Shown: one piece after another, positions 43,165 through 51,902 of the stretch
Layout: each line of letters begins with the position of its first letter
Numbering within the stretch: position 1 is the stretch's first letter
Source of the DNA: an uncultured Clostridia bacterium
Lineage (GTDB): Bacteria; Bacillota; Clostridia; TANB77; CAG-508
Direction: 5' to 3'
Length of the DNA stretch: 64,000 nucleotides
Assembly (NCBI GenBank): GCA_934162535.1
Contig: CAKPJC010000002.1
Location: forward strand, 42,786 to 106,785
Notes under the pieces: generated by a model
Told to the model about the DNA's origin: nothing
The model's database searches: none
What the model saw: the letters and a program-made list of their open reading frames with translations, nothing else
Translations under genes and position numbers: made by a program

Positions 43165-44721
43165 CTAATTTTTTAAATACTCTATTTCTTCTTCTACATT
43201 TTTTCTCATAAATAGCGGCTCACCTTTTTCAATCACTTTGATATTTTTTAATTTGTCTATTTCTTTTATTGTGTTCCATTTTTGTAGATTTTCATCTATT
43301 CCTATTTGTTTGAATATGTTTAGAGATGTGTCTTCCATCACTGGCAATAGGATTATTGCAATCTTTCTTATATTATCTATTAAGTGATACATACTTGATT
43401 TTAATTTTTCTGTATCTTCATTTTTTGCAAGCTCCCATGGTCTTGTTTCATCAATATACTTATTTGTCCTTGATATTAGTGCCCATATTTCTTGCAATGC
43501 ATTTGATATTTCGTATTTTTCTATAAGCTCTTCTATTTTATCAATTTGTTTTATTGTAAATTCTTCATATTCTTTGTCAACATCATTTGGTGTTCCATTA
43601 TATTCTGGTACTTTTCCATCGAAATATTTGTTTACCATTGATATTGTTCTATTTACTAGATTTCCTAAGTCATTGCATAAATCCGAGTTATATCTTTCAA
43701 TAAATTCCTCTGGTGAATAAATACCATCTTGAGAAACTGGTACAATTCTTAATAAGAAATATCTTGTTGCATCTAGTCCATATCTATTTATTAATTTTTC
43801 TGGATAAACTACATTTCCAAATGATTTTGACATTTTCCCATCTTTCATCATTATCCAATTATGAACTAGAATACATTTAGGTAATGGCAAATCTAATGCC
43901 ATTAAAAATATTGGCCAATATATTAGGTGAAATCTTGCAATGTCTTTTCCAACTATTTGTAGGTCTGGTGCCCAATATTTTTGGAATAGTTTATCATCTT
44001 CTGTCATATATCCTAATGCTGTAAGATAGTTTAATAATGCATCTAGCCATACATATATAACATGCTTTGAATCACTTGGAACTTTTATTCCCCAGTCAAA
44101 TGTTGTTCTTGTTACACATAAGTCTTCTAAGCCTGGTTTTATAAAGTTATTTATCATTTCTGTTTTTCTGTATGCTGGTTGTATAAAATCAGGATGCTCT
44201 TCATAATACTTTAATAACTTGTCCGTATATTTTTTCATATTGAAGAAATATGCTTCTTCTTGCATTTTTACAACATCCCTACCACAATCAGGACATTTTC
44301 CGTTTACTAATTGAGTCTCTGTAAAATAGCTTTCACATGGCATACAATATAGCCCTTCATATGAACCTTTATATATGTCTCCTTGTTTTAATAGCTTTTC
44401 AAATATCTCTTGTACAACTTTCTGATGTCTTGGTTCTGTTGTTCTTATAAAATAGTTATAATCAATCTTCATTAACTCCCAAAGCTCTTTTGCTTGTTTT
44501 GCCATTTCATCAACATGTTCTTGTGGTGTTTTTCCTGCTTTTTCAGCTACTGTTTGAATCTTTTGACCATGTTCATCTAAACCTGTTAATAGATATGTGT
44601 CATATTCTTTTTGCTTTTTATATTTTTTCATTGTATCAGCTAATACCTCTGTGTATGCTGTTCCTATATGAAATCTTCCACTTGGATAATATATAGGTGT
44701 TGTTATATAAAATTTTTCCAT
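43165..44721 (-). CDS. metG: Methionyl-tRNA synthetase
   Basis: The product is 518 aa. The class I HIGH region is PSGRFHIGTAYTEV; the zinc knuckle is YCMPCESYF and GKCPDCGRDV; KMSKSFGNV is present. The alpha-helical anticodon domain fills the C-terminus. It lacks the C-terminal EMAP/dimerisation domain of longer MetRS, as in many Firmicutes. It charges tRNA-Met for initiation and elongation. It follows truB by 18 bases and may be the last gene of the translation operon. Confidence 0.97.
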   Translation of the reverse strand: MEKFYITTPIYYPSGRFHIGTAYTEVLADTMKKYKKQKEYDTYLLTGLDEHGQKIQTVAEKAGKTPQEHVDEMAKQAKELWELMKIDYNYFIRTTEPRHQKVVQEIFEKLLKQGDIYKGSYEGLYCMPCESYFTETQLVNGKCPDCGRDVVKMQEEAYFFNMKKYTDKLLKYYEEHPDFIQPAYRKTEMINNFIKPGLEDLCVTRTTFDWGIKVPSDSKHVIYVWLDALLNYLTALGYMTEDDKLFQKYWAPDLQIVGKDIARFHLIYWPIFLMALDLPLPKCILVHNWIMMKDGKMSKSFGNVVYPEKLINRYGLDATRYFLLRIVPVSQDGIYSPEEFIERYNSDLCNDLGNLVNRTISMVNKYFDGKVPEYNGTPNDVDKEYEEFTIKQIDKIEELIEKYEISNALQEIWALISRTNKYIDETRPWELAKNEDTEKLKSSMYHLIDNIRKIAIILLPVMEDTSLNIFKQIGIDENLQKWNTIKEIDKLKNIKVIEKGEPLFMRKNVEEEIEYLKN

Positions 44722-44739
44722 TTGTATCCCTCCTTATTG

Positions 44740-45603
44740 CTATTCAACTATTATATCTCTTTTTAATAGCTTGTTCTTTATTGTTCCTATTCCTATAAAT
44801 CTGTTTTTATTATATATTTTGTAAATCCCATCTTTATTATTATATGTTAATTTTACACCATTTAAGAATAATTTTAGTTTTGCATCTTCTAGCACAATTT
44901 TCTCATTCTTATCAAAATATTTTTCTAGTGTAATAAAATTGCTTTGTTTTATTTCTTCATTTTCAAGTTCCTGGATTTTTATTGCATCTTCTATTTCAAA
45001 TTCTCCAACTTTAGTTCTTTTTAACTCTTTCATATATCCAACTGTTTCCAGCTTTTCTGCTATGTTTTCACATAGTGTCCTAATATATGTACCTTTTGAA
45101 CATTCAACTTTAAATTCTATTGTTTTATTTTCTATATCAATTTTTATTAAATCTATTTTGTATATTTCTATTTTTCTAGGTTTTATTTCTATTTTTTCAC
45201 CTTTTCTAGCATATTCATATAATTTTTTTCCATTTACTTTTATTGCCGAATACATTGGTGGCACTTGTTCTTGTTTTCCTTCAAAACTTTTCAGTACATT
45301 TTTTACATTTTGTTCTTCTAACATTTCTGGAGTAATTTTTTTTTCTTCAATAGTTTGTCCTTCACTATCAGCTGTATCTTTTTTTTCCCCAAGTTGCAGT
45401 ATTGCCTCATATGTTTTATCATGGTTTATTAAATATTTTGATATTTCAGTACCTTTTCCGACAAGTAATGGTAAGACCCCTGTTGCATTTGGATCCAGTG
45501 TTCCAGTATGTCCAACTTTTTTATTAAATATCTTTTTAGCTTTATATACTATGTCATGTGATGTACAACCTTTTTCCTTGTTTATTATTATTATACCATC
45601 CAT
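44740..45603 (-). CDS. truB: tRNA pseudouridine synthase B
   Basis: The product is 287 aa. The catalytic Asp lies in VGHTGTLDPNATGVL; KTYEAILQLGEKKDTADSEG is the second family motif; GTYIRTLCENIAEKL follows. It makes pseudouridine 55 in the T-loop of tRNAs. It belongs to the rimP-to-truB operon, 10 bases after nrnA. Confidence 0.97.
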   Translation of the reverse strand: MDGIIIINKEKGCTSHDIVYKAKKIFNKKVGHTGTLDPNATGVLPLLVGKGTEISKYLINHDKTYEAILQLGEKKDTADSEGQTIEEKKITPEMLEEQNVKNVLKSFEGKQEQVPPMYSAIKVNGKKLYEYARKGEKIEIKPRKIEIYKIDLIKIDIENKTIEFKVECSKGTYIRTLCENIAEKLETVGYMKELKRTKVGEFEIEDAIKIQELENEEIKQSNFITLEKYFDKNEKIVLEDAKLKLFLNGVKLTYNNKDGIYKIYNKNRFIGIGTIKNKLLKRDIIVE

Positions 45604-45613
45604 ATAGACTCCA

Positions 45614-46570
45614 TTATTTTAATTGTTGCTTTACTGTTTTTAGTATTTTTGCTTTCGCCTCTTCTAGTGTTCCACTCACAAAGCATCCTGCTGCTCTTTT
45701 GTGTCCTCCACCACCTAGCAATAGACATATCTCTGCAACATTCAATTCTTCTTTTGAACGCATAGATACTTTATATCCATTTGTTCCTTCTTTTTCTTTT
45801 AATAATATTCCAACTTCAACACCATCTATGTCTCTTTCTATTTCAACAAGACCTTCATCATCACCCATACTTGCATTAACATTTTTTAAGTCTTCTACTG
45901 TGATGTATGATATTGATATTTTTCCATCTTCATAAAATTCCATTCTGTCATATAGTAATTTTGTTAATTCGCAATTTGCTTTTGTTTTATTTCTTAATAC
46001 TCTTTGACAGATTTTTGATATGTTTACACCTTTTCTTAATATTTGTCCTGCAAATTCAAATGTATCTGGTGATACTCCTGAATATTGGAATCCTCCTGTG
46101 TCTGTTATTATTCCTGTTAATATGCATGTGCCTAATTCTTTATCTATTTCTATTCCAAAATATTCAAATATTCCTATTAGGACCTGACAGCATGCTGGTG
46201 ATACTGGGTCAACATAGTTTACGTCTGCATACATTGCATTTACAGAATGGTGGTCTATTTGTATTGTTCTTTTTGCTGTTTCAAAATATCTTTTTGCTCC
46301 AACTAATCTTTTTAGGTCTGTACAATCTACTGATATTGCTAAATCATAATTTTCTATGTCACTTTCTTTTTTTATCTCTTCTGCTTTTGGCAAAAACTCA
46401 AAATCTTTTGGAAATTCAGGTATTATTATATCTGCTTTTTTCCCTAATTTTGCTATTGCAAGTTTCACTGATAGAGAGCTTGCAACAGCATCTCCATCAG
46501 GTGACTCATGTGTTAATATTACAATTTTTCCTGCTCTTATTATTTCTTCTTTTATTTCATCTAAAGTCAT
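45614..46570 (-). CDS. nrnA: DHH/DHHA1 phosphoesterase NrnA (nanoRNase/pAp phosphatase)
   Basis: The product is 318 aa. DHH domain motifs are THESPDGDAVASSL, ISVDCTDLKR and QIDHHSVNAMYAD. The DHHA1 domain ends LLGGGGHKRAAGCFVSG. It degrades short oligoribonucleotides and dephosphorylates pAp in the cytoplasm. Position between rbfA and truB is standard in Firmicutes. Confidence 0.96.
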   Translation of the reverse strand: MTLDEIKEEIIRAGKIVILTHESPDGDAVASSLSVKLAIAKLGKKADIIIPEFPKDFEFLPKAEEIKKESDIENYDLAISVDCTDLKRLVGAKRYFETAKRTIQIDHHSVNAMYADVNYVDPVSPACCQVLIGIFEYFGIEIDKELGTCILTGIITDTGGFQYSGVSPDTFEFAGQILRKGVNISKICQRVLRNKTKANCELTKLLYDRMEFYEDGKISISYITVEDLKNVNASMGDDEGLVEIERDIDGVEVGILLKEKEGTNGYKVSMRSKEELNVAEICLLLGGGGHKRAAGCFVSGTLEEAKAKILKTVKQQLK

Positions 46571-46583
46571 GACTTTCTCCTTT

Positions 46584-46949
46584 TTAATTCTCTTTTTTTA
46601 CATCTTTCATTATGTCATTTAGTATTTTGTCTATTTTTGCTCCATATTCAAGAGAATCATCTAATTCAAATACTAATTCTGGTGTATTTCTTAAATTAAC
46701 TCTTTTTGCAAGTTCTGTTCTAAGATATCCTGATGATTTTTTTAATCCTGCTAATGTTTCTTTTACATTTTTTGAGTTTAAAATACTTACAGATATTTTT
46801 GCATATTTTAGGTCAGGTGTTACCTTTACTCTTGTAACACTTACCATTCCTGTTACACTTGGTTCTTTTAGCTCATAACTAATTATTTGACTAAGCTCTT
46901 TTTTTAATTCTTCGTCAATTCTTCCTTGGCGATTATTGTTCTTTGGCAT
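46584..46949 (-). CDS. rbfA: Ribosome-binding factor A
   Basis: The product is 121 aa. RQGRIDEELKKELSQIISYE is the N-terminal helix and VSVTRVKVTPDLKYAKISVS the KH-like core of RbfA. It helps mature the 5' end of 16S rRNA and the small subunit. Directly after infB, 10 bases apart. Confidence 0.96.
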   Translation of the reverse strand: MPKNNNRQGRIDEELKKELSQIISYELKEPSVTGMVSVTRVKVTPDLKYAKISVSILNSKNVKETLAGLKKSSGYLRTELAKRVNLRNTPELVFELDDSLEYGAKIDKILNDIMKDVKKEN

Positions 46950-46959
46950 AATGTCCTCC

Positions 46960-49887
46960 CTATCTTTTTATTTCTTCTAAGATATATGCTTCAATGATGT
47001 CTCCTTCTTTGATGTCATTATATTTTTCAATTTGAATTCCACATTCATATCCTTTTGTAACTTCTTTTGCATCATCTTTATATCTTTTTAATGAAGCTAG
47101 TTTTCCTTCATGTACAACCACATTGTCACGTATTACTCTTACTCCTGCATTTCTTTCAAGTTTTCCATCTATAACATATGCTCCTGCAATTGTTCCAACA
47201 TTTGATATTCTGAATGTTTGTCTTACTTCTGCATTTCCTATAACTTTTTCTTCATATTTTGGTGTTAACATTCCTCTCATTGCTGATTCAACATCATCTA
47301 TTGCTTGATAAATTACTGAGTATTGTTTTATTTGTACTTCGTCTTTTTCTGCCATATTTTTTGCAGTTGGCATTGGTCTTACATTAAACGCTATTATTAT
47401 TGCATTTGATACTTTTGCAAGTGTTACATCTGATTCTGTAACAGCTCCTGCTGCTGAATGTATTACTTTTACTTTTACTTCTTCATTTGATAGTTTTTCC
47501 ATTGATTGTTTTATTGCTTCTACTGAGCCTTGAACATCTGCTTTTACTATTAAATTAAGTGTTTTCAAATTTCCTTCTTCCATTTGGCTGAATAAGTTAT
47601 CTAATGTAACTGTATTCATTGCATTCATTGCTTTTTCTCTTTCTTGACGTTTTCTCTTTTCTATCAAATGTTTTGCTGTTTTTTCGTCTTTTACTTCATA
47701 GAATATTTCTCCTGCTGGTGGTACTTCTGTTAATCCCATTATTTCTACTGGGGTTGATGGTCCGGCTTTTTTTACTTTTTTGCCTTTTTCATCTGTCATG
47801 CTCCTTATTCTACCTATTGATGAACCAACAACTATTGTGTCTCCAACATCAAGTGTTCCTCTTTGTACAAGCATTGATGCTATTGTTCCTTTGTTTTTAT
47901 CAAGTCTTGCTTCTATTACTACACCTTTTGCTTGTTTGTTTGGATTTGCTTTTAATTCAAGCATATCTGCTTCTAATAATACCATTTCTAATAGTTGGTC
48001 TATATTTGTATGGTTTTTTGCAGAGATTGGTACATATATTGTGTCTCCACCCCATTCTTCTGGTACTAATTCATATGCCATTAATTCTTGTTTTACTTTG
48101 TCTATATTGGCATCTGGTAAGTCCATCTTGTTTACTGCTATTATTATTGGTATTCCAGCTGATTTAGCATGATTTATTGCTTCAACTGTTTGTGGCATAA
48201 CTCCATCATTTGCTGCAACTACTAATATTGCAATGTCTGTTATTTGTGCTCCTCTAGCTCTCATTGCTGTGAATGCTTCATGTCCTGGAGTATCTAAGAA
48301 TGTTATTTCTCTATCATTTATTTTTACTTTATATGCTCCTATATGTTGTGTTATTCCTCCTGCTTCTCCTTCTATTACATGTGTTTGTTTTACTGCATCT
48401 AGTAATGATGTTTTACCGTGGTCAACATGCCCCATTACAACTACTACTGGTGGACGAGCTTCTAATTCTTCTTCTGAATCTTCTGAATCGTCAAATAATA
48501 TGTCTTCTTCTCTTACTGTTTCTTTTTTATTTACTTTTACTCCAAATTCGTCAGCAATAAGTGTTGCTGTATCAAAGTCTATTTCATTATTTATTGTTGC
48601 CATTATTCCATAACTTAATAGTTTTTTGATTACTTCTGCTGTAGTTTTTTTCAATTCAGCTGAAAAATCTTTTACTGTAATTGTTTCTGGTATTGTTATT
48701 TCTTCTAGCTTAAATATTTTTTGTTTATTTCTTTGTTCATCTTTGTTTATTTTTTTCTTGCCTTTTTTACCTCTTTGTGTTGTTAAGTCATAATAGTCAA
48801 GCATTCCACCATCTTGGTCATCAAACATGTTTGATAGTCTATCTGTTCTTTTTAGTCCTTTTAATTTGTGTTCATTTATCTCTCCATTTTGATTGTTTTT
48901 TCTTGATTTGTTATTTTTCTTGTTGCTTCTGTTGTCATCATATCTACTATTGTCCTTTTGTTTTTCAAATGTTTTGTTGTATTCTCTTGATGGCTCTTTT
49001 TCAACTGTTTCAACAGACATTATATCTTTTATGTTTCTTTCAATTCCTCTTTCATCAAGTGGCCTATTGTTCCTGTTATCATATCTATTATTAGGTCTGT
49101 TTTGGTTATTTCTATTTCCGAATTTTTGGTTATTATTTTTATCATAACGATGTTCATTATGATTGTTGTTTTGATTTCTTTCTTTATTATATCCACCACT
49201 ATTATTGTTAAATCTGTTATTAGGTCTATTTTGGTTATTTCCATTTGGTCTATTATTGTTTCTGTAATTGTTGTTTTGACCTTCTCTTTCTCTATTATTG
49301 TTTGGTCTATTTTCCCTATTGTTATTTTTATTTTGATTATTATAATTACCGTTATAATGAGGATTTCTGTTTTTATTTTCAATTTTATTTTCGATTTTCT
49401 TCTCAGGCATTGCCTTTGGCTTTTCTTGTTTTTTTGCTTCAACATCCATTTTATTTTCTTTTATTTCAACCTTTTCTTCTTTTTTTATTCCGAATAATTC
49501 ATCTACCGTAAGTGGTTTTGATGGCTTATTTCTATATACTATATTGTAGTCTTTATTTGTTTTTCTTTCAACAAATCCTACATTGTTTTCTTTTTTGTCT
49601 CCTTTTTTTGTTTGTTCTTTTTTAGTTCCTTTGTTTTCATCAGCTATGATAACTTCTCTTCTTATTATAACTGGTGTATCTCCTTTTTCACTCGATTTTT
49701 TTTCTTCTTTTTTTATTGGTTTTGCCGTTTGTTTTTTTATTTCTTCTTTTATTCTGTTTGCACTTTCTTCATCTACTGCACTTAAATGACTTTTTGCTTC
49801 TATTTTTAGTTTTTGTGCTATTCCTATTACTTCTTTGCTTGATATATTCATCTCTTTTGCAATGTCATATAATTTTATTTTACCCAA
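46960..49887 (-). CDS. infB: Translation initiation factor IF-2 (TTG start)
   Basis: The product is 975 aa from TTG 49887, six bases after GGGGGTGA; the upstream GTG 49896 is part of that site. Residues 1-55 form the IF2 N-terminal subdomain (GKIKLYDIAKEMN). About 90-345 is a low-complexity Asn/Arg/Lys region with many NNR and QNRPNN blocks, probably disordered. The second N domain lies near 400-460. The G domain begins near residue 484 with GHVDHGKTSLLDA, DTPGHEAFTAM and NKMDLPD. Domains II-IV follow to the end. It places initiator tRNA on the 30S subunit. It overlaps ylxR by 8 bases. Confidence 0.97.
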   Translation of the reverse strand: MGKIKLYDIAKEMNISSKEVIGIAQKLKIEAKSHLSAVDEESANRIKEEIKKQTAKPIKKEEKKSSEKGDTPVIIRREVIIADENKGTKKEQTKKGDKKENNVGFVERKTNKDYNIVYRNKPSKPLTVDELFGIKKEEKVEIKENKMDVEAKKQEKPKAMPEKKIENKIENKNRNPHYNGNYNNQNKNNNRENRPNNNREREGQNNNYRNNNRPNGNNQNRPNNRFNNNSGGYNKERNQNNNHNEHRYDKNNNQKFGNRNNQNRPNNRYDNRNNRPLDERGIERNIKDIMSVETVEKEPSREYNKTFEKQKDNSRYDDNRSNKKNNKSRKNNQNGEINEHKLKGLKRTDRLSNMFDDQDGGMLDYYDLTTQRGKKGKKKINKDEQRNKQKIFKLEEITIPETITVKDFSAELKKTTAEVIKKLLSYGIMATINNEIDFDTATLIADEFGVKVNKKETVREEDILFDDSEDSEEELEARPPVVVVMGHVDHGKTSLLDAVKQTHVIEGEAGGITQHIGAYKVKINDREITFLDTPGHEAFTAMRARGAQITDIAILVVAANDGVMPQTVEAINHAKSAGIPIIIAVNKMDLPDANIDKVKQELMAYELVPEEWGGDTIYVPISAKNHTNIDQLLEMVLLEADMLELKANPNKQAKGVVIEARLDKNKGTIASMLVQRGTLDVGDTIVVGSSIGRIRSMTDEKGKKVKKAGPSTPVEIMGLTEVPPAGEIFYEVKDEKTAKHLIEKRKRQEREKAMNAMNTVTLDNLFSQMEEGNLKTLNLIVKADVQGSVEAIKQSMEKLSNEEVKVKVIHSAAGAVTESDVTLAKVSNAIIIAFNVRPMPTAKNMAEKDEVQIKQYSVIYQAIDDVESAMRGMLTPKYEEKVIGNAEVRQTFRISNVGTIAGAYVIDGKLERNAGVRVIRDNVVVHEGKLASLKRYKDDAKEVTKGYECGIQIEKYNDIKEGDIIEAYILEEIKR

Positions 49888-50161
49888 TAATTTCACCCCC
49901 GATTTTTTTCATTATTATTTTTTTTATCTCTTCATATGTGATATCATTTATTTTTGTTTCTAGCGCTTTTTCTAGCCTTCCACTTTTTATAGCTTTTTCT
50001 AAGCATTCTCCACTATAACAAATATATGCTCCTCGTCCTGGTTCTTTTCCTGTTGTGTCAATTTTTATTTCATTTTCTTTGTTTTTTACTATTCTTAGTA
50101 ATTCATTTTTGTTTTTTTGTGCTTTACATACTACACAACTTCTTTGTGGTATTTTTTTCAC
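49880..50161 (-). CDS. ylxR: YlxR/RnpM family RNA-binding protein
   Basis: The product is 93 aa. KKIPQRSCVVCKAQKNKNEL and GRGAYICYSGECLEKAIKSG are the DUF448/YlxR core, containing the loop proposed to bind RNase P RNA. It lies between nusA and infB, overlapping infB, as usual, but the L7Ae-like ylxQ that normally follows is absent. Confidence 0.93.
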   Translation of the reverse strand: MKKIPQRSCVVCKAQKNKNELLRIVKNKENEIKIDTTGKEPGRGAYICYSGECLEKAIKSGRLEKALETKINDITYEEIKKIIMKKIGGEIIG

Positions 50162-50171
50162 TTATTTCCTC

Positions 50172-51302
50172 CTAATTTTCTTCTTCTTTTTTTGCTTCTT
50201 CCTGTTTCTCTTCTTCCTGTTTCTCTTCTTCTTGTTGTTTTGCTTTTAATGTTTCTCTAAATTGTGTTTCTGATTTTATGTCTATTTTCCAGCCTGTTAG
50301 TTTTGCTGCTAGTCTTGCATTTTGTCCTGCTTTTCCTATTGCTAATGATAGCTGGTCATCTGCTACTATTACTTGTGCAAATTTTTCCTCTTCTTTTATA
50401 TCTACTGCCATTATTTGTGCAGGTAATAATGCTGATGCTATAAATATACTTGGATCTGCATTCCATTCTATTACATCTATTTTTTCTCCATGTAGTTCAT
50501 TTATTACGTTTTGTATACGTATTCCTTTTTGCCCTACACATGAACCTACTGGATCTATGTTTTCATTTGATGAGTATACTGCTATTTTGCTTCTTAGTCC
50601 TGGATCTCTTGATACACTTTTTATTTCTATTAGTCCTTCATATATTTCTGGTATTTCAAATTCTAATAGTTTTCTTACAAAGTCTGGATGCGTTCTTGAT
50701 ACTATTGCTTGTGGTACTCCTTTTTCTCCTCTTTCTACATCTACTACATATCCTTTTATTTTATCATTTACTTTATATGTTTCTGTTGGTATTTGGTCTT
50801 TTGGTAACATTATTCCTTCTAGTCTTCCTAAGTCTAGTACCACTATGTGTTTGTCTGCTTTTTGTACAAGTCCTGTTACTATTTCTCCTTTTCTTTCATT
50901 GTATTCGTTGAATATCATATTTCTTTCTGTTTCTCTTAATTTTTGAATTATTACTTGTTTTGCTGTTTGTGCTGCTATTCTACCAAAGTCTCTTGGTACT
51001 ATTTCTATTTCTACTGTGTCTCCTATTTTTAGTTCTTTGTTTATTTTTCTTGCTTCTTCAAGTGTTATTTCTAATGCTGGATCATTTGCTGTTTCCATTA
51101 CTTCTTTTATTGAGTATACATGTGTTGCCCCTGTTTGTTGATCCATTTTTACGTCCACATTTTCTAATGCATCAAAGTTTCTCTTGTATGCTGTTATTAG
51201 TGCTGTTCTTATTGAGTCTAGCAACTCTTCTTTTTTTATTCCTTTTTCTTTTTCTAATTCTTCTAAAGCTAATATTAATTCTTTATTATCTATCGCTTTC
51301 AT
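50172..51302 (-). CDS. nusA: Transcription termination/antitermination factor NusA
   Basis: The product is 376 aa. The N-terminal RNAP-binding domain (1-125, ALEELEKEKGIKKEELLDSI) is followed by S1 (GEIVTGLVQKADKHIVVLDL) and two KH domains (DPVGSCVGQKGIRIQNVINE and LSLAIGKAGQNARLAAKLTG). It ends in an acidic Glu/Lys tail with a repeated KQEEEKQEEE unit and lacks the proteobacterial acidic repeats. It binds RNA polymerase and modulates pausing. Second gene of the rimP operon. Confidence 0.97.
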   Translation of the reverse strand: MKAIDNKELILALEELEKEKGIKKEELLDSIRTALITAYKRNFDALENVDVKMDQQTGATHVYSIKEVMETANDPALEITLEEARKINKELKIGDTVEIEIVPRDFGRIAAQTAKQVIIQKLRETERNMIFNEYNERKGEIVTGLVQKADKHIVVLDLGRLEGIMLPKDQIPTETYKVNDKIKGYVVDVERGEKGVPQAIVSRTHPDFVRKLLEFEIPEIYEGLIEIKSVSRDPGLRSKIAVYSSNENIDPVGSCVGQKGIRIQNVINELHGEKIDVIEWNADPSIFIASALLPAQIMAVDIKEEEKFAQVIVADDQLSLAIGKAGQNARLAAKLTGWKIDIKSETQFRETLKAKQQEEEKQEEEKQEEAKKEEEN

Positions 51303-51305
51303 TTT

Positions 51306-51767
51306 TTAATTCCCCCATTCATATATTGTTTTTATTGATGATATGTCTTTTCTATCTATAACTATTTTTTCTTCTGTTTTTATTGTTATTGTGTTTTGGT
51401 CATAATCTTCTAGTTCTCCTATATAGCTTTTGTTTCCTTTTGAATCTTTTTTGAATAGTTTTATTTCTATTTCTTTTCCTTTGTTTTGCTCTAGGTGTTT
51501 GTCTTTTCTCAGTGTTCTTTCGATTCCTGGTGATGATACTTCTAAATAGTATTGCTCTTTTATTATGTTTGCTTCGTCTAGTTTTTCGTCTATTGCATTG
51601 CTTACTTTTTCACAGTCATCTAAGTCTATTCCTTTTTTGTTGTCTATATATATTCTCAAATAATAATTAGGCCCTTCTTTGGCATATTCTACATCATATA
51701 GCTCATATCCTATATTTTCTATTGTGTCTTTTATTAGTTCTTCTACTTTTTCTTCTATTTTGGCCAT
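51306..51767 (-). CDS. rimP: Ribosome maturation factor RimP
   Basis: The product is 153 aa. GYELYDVEYAKEGPNYYLRI and YYLEVSSPGIERTLRKDKHL are the two conserved RimP blocks. It assists small-subunit assembly. First gene of the operon, GGAGGGG ahead of ATG, 4 bases before nusA. Confidence 0.96.
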   Translation of the reverse strand: MAKIEEKVEELIKDTIENIGYELYDVEYAKEGPNYYLRIYIDNKKGIDLDDCEKVSNAIDEKLDEANIIKEQYYLEVSSPGIERTLRKDKHLEQNKGKEIEIKLFKKDSKGNKSYIGELEDYDQNTITIKTEEKIVIDRKDISSIKTIYEWGN

Positions 51768-51792
51768 AAGCCCCTCCTTTTTTCTAAGTTTA

Positions 51793-51817
51793 AAGAGTAG
51801 GATTTGTTCCTACTCTT
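51793..51817 (-). terminator. Hairpin between the GLUG-repeat locus and rimP
   Basis: AGAGTAGGA and TCCTACTCT form a 9-base stem. On the minus strand only TTTAAACTT follows, so it could be a weak terminator or part of the rimP leader. Confidence 0.5.
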
Positions 51818-51902
51818 CTGCTCGTTTTATGTTCTTTTATATTATACCCAATTTTTGCCATAATTGCAAGGTTTTTTTGAATTTTTTTCTCAAATCTTAA
51901 TT

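Noticed and set aside
49029..49497. Overlapping Ile/Thr-rich frames on both strands within infB
   Set aside because: They arise from the Asn/Arg low-complexity linker of IF-2; the real frame is clear from its conserved domains on both sides.
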